Part shown: one piece after another, positions 27,650 to 35,066 of the stretch
Numbering within the stretch: position 1 is the stretch's first letter
Layout: each line of letters starts with the position of its first letter
Made by a program: the position numbers and the translations under genes
Source of the DNA: Clostridiales bacterium
Lineage (GTDB): Bacteria; Bacillota; Clostridia; Lachnospirales; Lachnospiraceae
Reading direction: 5' to 3'
Assembly (NCBI GenBank): GCA_020860715.1
Contig: JAJBTU010000038.1
Span: 62,001 to 126,000, forward strand
Length of the DNA stretch: 64,000 nt
Notes under the pieces: generated by a model
Database searches by the model: none
The model's input: the letters and a program-made list of their open reading frames with translations, nothing else
What the model was told of the DNA's origin: nothing

Positions 27650-29419
27650 ATGAGAGAGCGACTGGCTTTTTACTGGGGGCGCATTAAGGCGGGGCGCCTG
27701 AAGGAATTTATCGCGCAGACAAAATGGATTTATTCTTATGCGCGGCACTATTGGCTGCAGATGGTATTTTACACGGCGCTCGGCCTGACCGGGACGGTGG
27801 TATCGCTGCTGTCCAGCCTGGTATCGCGTGATCTGGTGGATATCATCACCGGACACGAGACCGGCGCGGTGGTGCAGACGTTTTGCATGATGATCGGGCT
27901 GAATGTCGGCAATACAGTCGTCAGCCTGATTTCAGGTTATGCGTCGGAATGGATCAGTATGAAGGTCGATACGGAGATTAAATCCGAGATTTTTGAAAAG
28001 ATCCTGGTGACGGACTGGGAGAGCCTGACAAATTATCACACGGGCGATCTGCTGACAAGGTGGAACTCGGATGCGAGCCAGATATCCAGCGGCGTGCTGA
28101 GTTTTATTCCGAATACGATTATCTATGTCTTTCGGTTTATCAGCGCGTTTGCCATGGTCGTCTACTATGACTGGACGTTCGCGGTATTCGCCCTGCTGGG
28201 GCTGCCGGTGTCGGTGCTGCTTTCCCGGAAGCTGATGCGGCGTATGGTAAACAACAATAAGCGCAGCGCGGCCATGGGGGCGAAAATGTCCTGCTTCAAT
28301 CAGGAGGCGTTTTCCAACATCCAGACGATCAAGGCGTTCGGGCTGATTCCGATGTACGTGCAGTACCTGAAGGATCTGCAGAAAGAATACATAGAGATGA
28401 AGCTGGATTTTAAGCGGATGTCCGTGTGGACGTCGCTGCTTCTGACGACAGTCGGGCTAATCGTCTCCTATTCCTGTTATGGCTGGGGAATTCACCGTGT
28501 CTGGAGCGGGGCGATCAGCTATGGTACGATGACGATGTTTCTTTCTCTCTCCAGTACCCTGAGCAGCTCGCTCAGCAATATCACCTCGCTGGTGCCGAGC
28601 GCGATTTCTCTGACGACATCCGCGGGCAGGCTGATGGATATCGTGGAGATGCCGCGGGAGGATTACAGCGATGCGCCGGAAGTGGAAGAATTTCTGGCTC
28701 GAAACAGAGAGAACGGCATCGGACTGTACGCCGAGCACATCCGTTATGCGTACCGGAATGGTACGCAGGTGTTTGAGGATGCGACGTTCTGCGCCAGACC
28801 GCATGAGATTGTGGCGCTGGTCGGCCCGTCCGGTGAAGGGAAGACGACGATGCTGCGGCTGGTGCTTGCACTGATGCCGGTGCAGGAAGGGAGCCTGACT
28901 CTCGTCGGGGGCGCCGCGGAGCAGGACTCTGTTTCCATGTCCCCCGCCGCACGTATCTTTTTTTCTTATGTGCCGCAGGGAAATACGATGTTTTCCGGTA
29001 CGATTGCGGGAAATATGCGCAATGTCAAGGAGGACGCGACGGATGAGGAGATCATCGAGGCGCTGAAGATGGCCTGTGCGTGGGATTTTGTGGAAAGACT
29101 TCCGGACGGGATTAACAGCGAGATCAAAGAGCGTGGCGGCGGATTTTCTGAGGGGCAGGCACAGCGGCTTTCGATTGCGCGTGCGCTTCTGCGCAAATCG
29201 CCGATCCTGCTGCTGGACGAGGCTACCTCCGCGCTGGATGTTGCGACGGAGCGCCGCCTGCTGCGGAATATTATGAGTGATGAGTATCCGCGCACCTGCA
29301 TTCTGACCACTCACCGTCCTACCGTTCTTACAATCTGCGACCGCGTTTACGCGATTCGCGACCGGAGGTGCGAGATACAGGATGAGGCAGAGGTGGAGCG
29401 GATGATAAAGGATTTCTGA
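27650..29419 (+). CDS. ABC transporter, fused permease and ATPase (exporter type)
   Basis: 589 residues. Six-helix exporter domain (about 30-320), then an ATPase with Walker A GPSGEGKTT near residue 392, a degenerate signature SEGQ instead of SGGQ near 500, Walker B ILLLDEATSALD near 520, and switch His in TTHRP. No C39 peptidase domain precedes the membrane part. Family MsbA/LcnC-like. It could export a peptide, with leader removal done by a separate protease. Convergent with the PqqD-HprK gene (72 bases apart). Confidence 0.9.
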   Translation: MRERLAFYWGRIKAGRLKEFIAQTKWIYSYARHYWLQMVFYTALGLTGTVVSLLSSLVSRDLVDIITGHETGAVVQTFCMMIGLNVGNTVVSLISGYASEWISMKVDTEIKSEIFEKILVTDWESLTNYHTGDLLTRWNSDASQISSGVLSFIPNTIIYVFRFISAFAMVVYYDWTFAVFALLGLPVSVLLSRKLMRRMVNNNKRSAAMGAKMSCFNQEAFSNIQTIKAFGLIPMYVQYLKDLQKEYIEMKLDFKRMSVWTSLLLTTVGLIVSYSCYGWGIHRVWSGAISYGTMTMFLSLSSTLSSSLSNITSLVPSAISLTTSAGRLMDIVEMPREDYSDAPEVEEFLARNRENGIGLYAEHIRYAYRNGTQVFEDATFCARPHEIVALVGPSGEGKTTMLRLVLALMPVQEGSLTLVGGAAEQDSVSMSPAARIFFSYVPQGNTMFSGTIAGNMRNVKEDATDEEIIEALKMACAWDFVERLPDGINSEIKERGGGFSEGQAQRLSIARALLRKSPILLLDEATSALDVATERRLLRNIMSDEYPRTCILTTHRPTVLTICDRVYAIRDRRCEIQDEAEVERMIKDF

Positions 29420-29491
29420 AACAACAGAAGGTTCCTTTTGCCGCCCGAATGACAGGACACAGGGGACGGAACGGGACAGAATTTCGGAGTA

Positions 29492-30835
29492 CTACAGGGT
29501 TCCGGAATCAATCATGTCTTTCAGATAGACTGCCGCCGCGTCCTCTTTGGTGCAGCTCAGGATACGGACGGGGGCGAGTGCGGAGAGTTCCCCGGCAAAC
29601 CGCAGATTGCACAGCAGCTGGTCAGACGTCCATGAGGGAGAGATGAATCGCTGTGCCAGAAGCAGCTGCTGCCGGTCCGCTCCCGGTTTCAGGCAGAGGT
29701 TGTGTCTGGCCTGCTTCAGCAGAATGACCCCGCCGAGCGGATAGTCTTCTGCGGTCGAGATGCCTGAGGTGCCGCACCAGGGAAGCCCGCGGACGACGGG
29801 TTCCCCGTCACGAATCGTGAGCAGGTTGAGGTCGCCGTTGAGGATGGGGGTTTCAAACAGGCGGTTCCACAACTGCGCATGCGTGGATTTGCCGGTGCCT
29901 GACTGCCCGGAGAAAAGCCATGCCTTTCCCTGATAGAGAATCGAAGCGGAGTGGAGTGCAAACACTCCTTTTTTTTGCGCGAAATACAGATAAATGATGC
30001 GGATTGTGTGAAACAGATCCGCAACAGACGGTTCATTTAGCGGCAGATCGCAGAAAATGCGGGCTGCGGTGCCATCCTTTTTAAGGCGGGCAGCAAAAAT
30101 CTGAGGAGCCTGCGGAAAGTGCAGGAAATATTCGGCTTCGCAGTCCTGTACGACCAGCTGCGGGTGGAAGATAAGGATGGAGCAGGTGCGATGCGGAGCC
30201 TGTGCGGTATCCGGGAACGCGTTTTCGTCAGGAACCCGTTTCGCGGGTCCTGGCGGCGGGAGTATCTCGATAGTCTGATCGGCAGGATCGTTCGGTGCGC
30301 AGGCAAACGGCGCAAATTCCGGAGGCATGGCGGAATCCGGTCCGAGAATCCGAAGCGTGAGGCCGCCGATGCGCAAAAAATGCTCCCGGGTATCGGCGGG
30401 GCTGCCGTCTGCGGGCTGCCGGCCGGAAGCGGATCGCGGCGTCGGCTGCTTCCCGGCAGCTGCGGGCTTCTCATAAGCGGGGACATGACAGTTCTCCGGA
30501 AGGGCTGCGGCGGGATCTTCACCTGAAGGGGCAGCGCAGGAACTGATGTCGGCACAGCGTTTCGGCCGCAGAATCCCGTAGGCGGTAAGCTGTGCGAGAA
30601 AGTCGTCCAGATCAGCGGCAAGCTGCGGAAGTTCTTCCTCTGTCGCCTGATAGTGCGCCGCGAACGCATCCAGCAGTTCTTCCCGGGACGGGTCCGCCTG
30701 CAGCTGCTCCCAGAGAAACGCGCAGGGCTCATTGACGCGCAGACTGCGCCTGAGACAGGCCGCGGCCTGTCCGTAGGGCAAAATATAAGGGACTCCGGCG
30801 ATTTCCTGTAAAATCCAGCAGCTGTCCGGTTTCAT
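29492..30835 (-). CDS. PqqD-like domain fused to HprK-like kinase
   Basis: 447 residues. Residues 1-90 resemble the PqqD fold (ILPYGQAAACLRRSLRVNEP, then paired helices with LPQLAADLDDFLAQLTAYGIL), a peptide-leader recognition domain in RiPP systems. Residues 95-150 are a Pro/Ala-rich linker. The C-terminal half has FALHSASI, P-loop SGQSGTGKSTHAQLW (about 308-320), NGDLNLL and GLPWCGTSG, the pattern of HPr-kinase/PEPCK-like proteins that occur in some lasso and other RiPP clusters. A peptide kinase or ATP-dependent modifier is inferred. GC content looks higher than in neighbours. Confidence 0.75.
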   Translation of the reverse strand: MKPDSCWILQEIAGVPYILPYGQAAACLRRSLRVNEPCAFLWEQLQADPSREELLDAFAAHYQATEEELPQLAADLDDFLAQLTAYGILRPKRCADISSCAAPSGEDPAAALPENCHVPAYEKPAAAGKQPTPRSASGRQPADGSPADTREHFLRIGGLTLRILGPDSAMPPEFAPFACAPNDPADQTIEILPPPGPAKRVPDENAFPDTAQAPHRTCSILIFHPQLVVQDCEAEYFLHFPQAPQIFAARLKKDGTAARIFCDLPLNEPSVADLFHTIRIIYLYFAQKKGVFALHSASILYQGKAWLFSGQSGTGKSTHAQLWNRLFETPILNGDLNLLTIRDGEPVVRGLPWCGTSGISTAEDYPLGGVILLKQARHNLCLKPGADRQQLLLAQRFISPSWTSDQLLCNLRFAGELSALAPVRILSCTKEDAAAVYLKDMIDSGTL

Positions 30836-30971
30836 ATGGCATCCTCCTTGATCGGTCTATTTTGCTGATGCGAAATTTAACTGTGTCTGAAATGATCTGA
30901 CAGAAAAATAATACAGGAATACCGGTACAGGGTCAAGCGATAATTTATACAAAATATTGCGGGCAAATGGC

Positions 30972-31000
30972 TTGCAAATCACTAACGACAGGATTATTAT
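30972..31000 (+). promoter_or_regulatory. Promoter of the signal-peptidase-like gene
   Basis: TTGCAA (30972-30977), 17-base spacer, TATTAT (30995-31000). Lies 58 bases before the start codon, in the 222-base divergent spacer with the PqqD-HprK gene. Confidence 0.55.
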
Positions 31001-31057
31001 GAAATGTATTAAACGGGCAAAGCGCAGGTTGTTGACAGACGGTGGGAACGGAAGCGT

Positions 31058-31552
31058 ATGCAGAATCAGAAAGCGGATATTGAGCGGATTTTAAATGAGG
31101 GAAAGACGATTCAGATAAAACCGAAGGGTACCAGCATGTATCCCATGTTTATTGAAGGGCGGGATGAGGCGATCATTGCGCCTTTGGCGGAGCGTGCGAA
31201 GAACGGTGGGGCGGCTGTCTCTGCCGGAGAACACCGGGCAGATGGGGCAAATCCGTCGCGCGGCGATGTGGTTCTTTATCGGCGTGAGCACGGGATACTG
31301 GTGCTTCATCGAATTTGCCGATGTACAGCAGACGGCTATTATCTGGTGGGAGACAATCAGAGCGAGATTGAGGGTCCCATCCGACGGGAACAGATTCGCG
31401 GTGTGCTGACCGGATTTATCCGTAAAGGGAAATACATATCGGTACGTCATCCGCTCTATATTATTTCAAGCCGGCTTTGGCTGGTTCTTCTTCCTGTGCG
31501 GCCGCGGATTGCCGGATTTTTGTCGCGGGTGAAGAAGTGGGCGCGCAGGTGA
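31058..31552 (+). CDS. S24/S26-family peptidase, Ser-His (ER-type) signal peptidase
   Basis: 164 residues. Nucleophile Ser26 in GTSMYPMF. The position of the usual general-base Lys is taken by His84 in LVLHRICR, as in SipW/ER-type enzymes. YYLVGDNQSEIEGPI matches the conserved GDN box. There is no N-terminal membrane anchor; a hydrophobic stretch (IISSRLWLVLLPV, about 132-146) may tether the C-terminus. It could remove the leader from the peptide exported by the neighbouring ABC protein; this is inference from context. Confidence 0.8.
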   Translation: MQNQKADIERILNEGKTIQIKPKGTSMYPMFIEGRDEAIIAPLAERAKNGGAAVSAGEHRADGANPSRGDVVLYRREHGILVLHRICRCTADGYYLVGDNQSEIEGPIRREQIRGVLTGFIRKGKYISVRHPLYIISSRLWLVLLPVRPRIAGFLSRVKKWARR

Positions 31553-31685
31553 CTGCCGCCAAAGATAAAGCGGGAGACGGGGCGCGCAGCTGACAGGGAT
31601 CGGAAGAAGATTCCGCCGGAAGCGAAAAGAGGCGGCGATGCTCTGCAGGGAAAGGATGGCAGAAATAATTTCGTGGGAAAAAGAA

Positions 31686-31714
31686 TGGCGCTTTCCGGGA
31701 AAGCGTGTTATACT
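31686..31714 (+). promoter_or_regulatory. Candidate promoter with operator palindrome for the sugar importer
   Basis: TGGCGC (31686-31691), 17-base spacer, TATACT (31709-31714). The perfect palindrome CGCTTTCCGGGAAAGCG (31689-31705) overlaps the -35 and spacer, where a LacI-type repressor would act. The -35 is poor, which fits an activated or catabolite-controlled promoter. Confidence 0.5.
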
Positions 31715-31797
31715 GGCTGCAAATTATGCGGGCTGCGCGGAGAACCGGTTTCGTCTTCGGCAGCACTTTAGAGATTTCGCGAATATGTGAAATTCAG

Positions 31798-31829
31798 GTA
31801 ATTATTCAGGACGGTACTGAACAGTTATA
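31798..31829 (+). repeat. R5 element, copy 1
   Basis: Begins GTAATTATTCAGGACGGTAC and ends TGAACAGTTATA. The two halves pair imperfectly (ATTCAG with TGAACAG region). It lies 18 bases before the importer ATPase start. Confidence 0.55.
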
Positions 31830-31846
31830 AATTCAGGGAGAATGAA

Positions 31847-33061
31847 ATGGAGATACGATTAGAACATCTGACAAAGAAATTTCCAAACCGTGACCGGAAG
31901 AGGATCCGAGGCGCTTCAAGCATACCGCAGGATGTGACCGCGGTGAATGATTTCACATTTACAATTCCGGACGGGAAGCTGATCGGGCTTTTAGGACCGT
32001 CCGGCTGCGGCAAGAGTACGACGCTGAATCTGATCAGCGGTCTTCTGGAGCCAACAGACGGCAGAATTTTTTTCGGGGACGATGATGTGACCGAACTGCC
32101 GCCGGAGAAGCGCGGGATTGGTCTGGTGTTTCAGAATTACGCATTGTATCCGCATCTGACGGTGCGGCAGAATATTCTGTTTCCGCTGGAGAACCGCAAG
32201 GGTAAGGATCGGCTCTCGAAGGAGCAGATGCTGGCGATGGCGGATGAGGCGGCACGTCTGGTGCAGATCGATAAGCTGATGGAGCGCAGACCGGGCGAGC
32301 TTTCAGGAGGACAGCAGCAGCGAGTGGCGATCGCGCGGGCATTAGTGAAGCAGCCGAGGGTGCTGCTTCTGGACGAGCCGCTGTCCAATCTGGATGCTCG
32401 CCTGCGGCTGCAGACGCGGGATGAGATCCGCAGGATCCAGCGTGAGACCGGGATTACGACAGTCTTCGTGACGCATGATCAGGATGAGGCGATGAGCATT
32501 TCGGATCTGATCGTGGTGATGAAAGAAGGCGTGGTGCAGCAGATCGGGAAGCCGCAGGAGGTCTATGACAGCCCGGCGAATCTGTTTGTGGCGAAGTTTC
32601 TCGGCACGCCGCCGATCAATGTCTTTGAGGGACGGGTGCGCGGCGGGAAGCTGTATATCGGAGAGGACGCGGTGCTGGAACACCGGCGAAACGCGCAGCG
32701 TTTTTTGCATCGCCGGTGTGACCTGCCGCCGATGCGCAGCGAGGGGGCCTTTCCTCACGCGGATAGCGTATCTGCCGGGGAAGGGACTGCCGTTTTGCCG
32801 GATTGTGACGTCTGGGTCGGTATTCGTCCGGAAGGCTTTTTGCTTCGTGAGGACGGCCCGCTTTGCTGCGATCTGAATGGTGTTGAGGTGATGGGACGCG
32901 ACATCAGTGTGCTTTCGCGAAATAAGGCTTCGGTGAATCCGGTCGTCCGCTCGATCATCGGCACGGAAAATAAAGTCGATACGTCGGCCGGAACAGTTCG
33001 TTTTGCGCTGCGGCCGGAAAAGGTATTTCTGTTTGACAGGGATTCGGAGGAGCGGCTATGA
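31847..33061 (+). CDS. Sugar-type ABC importer ATPase (MsmK/UgpC family) with in-frame repeat
   Basis: 404 residues; relatives have about 365-375. Walker A GPSGCGKSTT (about residue 49), Q-loop VFQNYALYPHLTVR, signature LSGGQQQR, Walker B VLLLDEPLSNLD, and VTHDQDEAMSI. The C-terminal regulatory OB domain is interrupted near residue 280 by [20 protein letters not shown] and following residues, encoded by R4 in the reverse orientation. It energises the two permeases downstream. The stop overlaps the next start (ATGA). Confidence 0.92.
   Translation: MEIRLEHLTKKFPNRDRKRIRGASSIPQDVTAVNDFTFTIPDGKLIGLLGPSGCGKSTTLNLISGLLEPTDGRIFFGDDDVTELPPEKRGIGLVFQNYALYPHLTVRQNILFPLENRKGKDRLSKEQMLAMADEAARLVQIDKLMERRPGELSGGQQQRVAIARALVKQPRVLLLDEPLSNLDARLRLQTRDEIRRIQRETGITTVFVTHDQDEAMSISDLIVVMKEGVVQQIGKPQEVYDSPANLFVAKFLGTPPINVFEGRVRGGKLYIGEDAVLEHRRNAQRFLHRRCDLPPMRSEGAFPHADSVSAGEGTAVLPDCDVWVGIRPEGFLLREDGPLCCDLNGVEVMGRDISVLSRNKASVNPVVRSIIGTENKVDTSAGTVRFALRPEKVFLFDRDSEERL
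32679..32741 (-). repeat. R4 63-bp repeat inside the importer ATPase gene (inverted)
   Basis: The reverse complement matches the argJ copy at 58 of 63 bases. On the coding strand it reads through without stops as [20 protein letters not shown]. Thus the same element is open in both orientations and is placed in a loop-rich regulatory domain. Confidence 0.85.
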
Positions 33062-33963
33062 ATATGGCGAGAGGGCGGTTTGATAAGGTGAAAGGGTGGC
33101 TGTACCTGCTCCCGGCGATTCTGTTTCTGGGCGCATTCCTGGTCTACCCTCTGATCGATGTGTTCATCTATTCGTTCGAAGAGGGCTATAATTTTACGTC
33201 GCAGACGTATTTTGGCACCGGCCTTTACAATTATTCCTATGTCCTGCACGATCCGTACTTTTTGCAGGCAGTGATCAATACCTTTATTCTCGTGGTGATT
33301 ACGGTGCCGGTCTCGACCGGCATTGCGCTGCTGATCTCGGTTGCGCTGCATTCTGTCAAAAGGTTCCGCAATTTTCTGCAGACCGTCTATTTTCTGCCGT
33401 ACGTAACCAACACGCTGGCGGTCGGTCTGGTCTTTATGATCCTTTTTAAAAAGACGCCCTACAGCGACGGCCTGATCAATCAGCTGATCAATCTCTTCGG
33501 GGGAACCTCCGTGGACTTCATCGACGGGCCGTACTGGGCAAAAATGTTTGTGCTCTGCACGTACACCATCTGGGTCGTGATGCCGTTTAAAATTCTGATC
33601 CTGACCGGTGCGCTCGCCTCTGTCAACGAGGATTACTACAAGGCGGCACGTGTGGACGGTACGTCGAAATTCCGGATTTTCCGCAAAATCACGCTGCCGA
33701 TGATTTCTCCGATGATTTTCTATCTGGTGATCACCGGCTTTATCGGCGCGTTCAAGGCATACAGCGACGTGGTTGCGCTCTTTGGCACGGATCTGAACGC
33801 GGCCGGGATGAATACCATTGTCGGCTATGTGTATGATATGCTCTACGGCGACAGCGGCGGGTACCCGTCGTACGCGTCCGCGGCGGCGATCATTCTGTTC
33901 GTGATTATACTGACCATTACCTGCATCAACCTGATGGTCAGCAGGAAGAATGTACATTATTAA
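33058..33963 (+). CDS. ABC importer permease, MalF/UgpA type
   Basis: 301 residues with six predicted helices (about 13-33, 72-97, 107-130, 160-182, 211-235, 270-292). The EAA loop EDYYKAARVDGTSKFRIFRKITLP (about 198-221) couples to the ATPase. ATG 33058 overlaps the ATPase stop; a second ATG at 33064 is possible. Family substrates are sugars, oligosaccharides or glycerol-3-phosphate. Confidence 0.93.
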   Translation: MNMARGRFDKVKGWLYLLPAILFLGAFLVYPLIDVFIYSFEEGYNFTSQTYFGTGLYNYSYVLHDPYFLQAVINTFILVVITVPVSTGIALLISVALHSVKRFRNFLQTVYFLPYVTNTLAVGLVFMILFKKTPYSDGLINQLINLFGGTSVDFIDGPYWAKMFVLCTYTIWVVMPFKILILTGALASVNEDYYKAARVDGTSKFRIFRKITLPMISPMIFYLVITGFIGAFKAYSDVVALFGTDLNAAGMNTIVGYVYDMLYGDSGGYPSYASAAAIILFVIILTITCINLMVSRKNVHY

Positions 33964-33989
33964 TTCTTGTGACGTGCAGACAGGTATAG

Positions 33990-34015
33990 AGCGGACTCGA
34001 CCATCTTTCATAGTC
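33990..34015. other. Imperfect hairpin between the permease genes
   Basis: GGACTCG near 33992 and CGAGTCC near 34007 can pair, with no T-run. It lies in the 133-base spacer and might attenuate or stabilise the mRNA to adjust permease levels. Confidence 0.35.
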
Positions 34016-34096
34016 CGAGTCCATCCCTGCACTGTTCTGCACTGGTTTTAGCTATTATATACATGATAAACTGACAGGAATGGTAGGTAGATCAAT

Positions 34097-34972
34097 ATGG
34101 ATACATCTGTTGATTATAAGAAAGCGGAAGCCTCGGCGCGGGTGCGCGGCCGCGTCTTCGGTGTGGTGAAGGGTGTATTTCTGGCGCTGTGGGCGGTAAT
34201 CGTCCTGTTTCCGTTTTACTGGATGGTGCTGACATCCGTGAAAAGCTACAGCCAGTACAGTTCAGAATCTGTTCCGAAGCTGTTTACGCTGCACCCTGTA
34301 TTTGAAAATTATGTTTCGGCTTTTACGGAGGTGCCGCTTGCGCGCTATCTGGCGAATACGCTGATTTTCGCGGTGGGGACGACGCTCATTATGCTTGTGG
34401 TGATTACGCTGGCGGCGTTCGCGTTCGCACGGCTTCAGTTCCGCGGGAAAAACGCGGTGTTTGTGTTTTTTCTCTCGCTGATGATGATACCGAATGAACT
34501 GGTTATTATTACAAACTTTGTGACGATTACCAATATGAACCTGCGGAACACGTTTGCCGGTCTGATTCTGCCGTCGGTGACGAGTGTTTTCTATATCTAT
34601 TTACTGAAAGAGAACTTTGAACAGATCCCGGACAGCCTGTACTACGCGGCGAAGGTGGACGGCACATCGGATTTCCGTTATCTTTGGAAGGTGATGCTGC
34701 CGATCTCGAAGCCGACGATGACAACAATCACGATCCTGAAAGTGATCGAGTGCTGGAATTTATACGTGTGGCCGCGGCTGATCACAGACGACCAGAATTA
34801 TTATCTGGTGTCAAACGGCATTCAGGAGATCCGGGAAAACGGCTTTGGCCGTGAAAATATCCCGGCAATGATGGCTGCGGTGGTGGTGATCTCGGTGCCG
34901 CTGATCGTGTTGTTTTTGATCTTCCGAAAGCAGATCATGGCAGGTGTGTCGAGAGGCGGCCTGAAGCAGTGA
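34097..34972 (+). CDS. ABC importer permease, MalG/UgpE type
   Basis: 291 residues with six helices. First helix near 25-45 followed by FYWMVLTSVKSYSQY. EAA loop PDSLYYAAKVDGTSDFRYLWK (about 178-198). It ends in VSRGGLKQ, the usual G-G-K-x end of this family. Partner of the MalF-type permease upstream. Confidence 0.93.
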   Translation: MDTSVDYKKAEASARVRGRVFGVVKGVFLALWAVIVLFPFYWMVLTSVKSYSQYSSESVPKLFTLHPVFENYVSAFTEVPLARYLANTLIFAVGTTLIMLVVITLAAFAFARLQFRGKNAVFVFFLSLMMIPNELVIITNFVTITNMNLRNTFAGLILPSVTSVFYIYLLKENFEQIPDSLYYAAKVDGTSDFRYLWKVMLPISKPTMTTITILKVIECWNLYVWPRLITDDQNYYLVSNGIQEIRENGFGRENIPAMMAAVVVISVPLIVLFLIFRKQIMAGVSRGGLKQ

Positions 34973-35066
34973 GGTTCATGCAGACAATCCCGAGTCGTCA
35001 GAGTATGGAATGTAGTAAATCTGTAGAAAAGTGGCAATGTAATAAGGAAACACAGAGGACATACAG

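Larger units (their letters stand above)
31553..31846. other. 294-base spacer before the importer operon
   Basis: No gene is seen. It contains a palindrome-bearing promoter candidate (31686-31714) and the R5 element at 31798-31829. Confidence 0.5.

Noticed and set aside
30119-30526. Plus-strand frame within the PqqD-HprK gene
   Set aside because: No ribosome site and no homology features; the minus-strand frame has recognisable PqqD and P-loop features.
33990-34015. Intrinsic terminator between the permeases
   Set aside because: The stem is imperfect and no T-run follows; the downstream gene is needed for the same transporter.
32755-34032. 425-residue minus-strand frame opposite the importer genes
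   Set aside because: Composition rich in His, Arg, Asp and Gln typical of antisense shadows; both strands cannot be coding when the plus strand encodes clear permeases.
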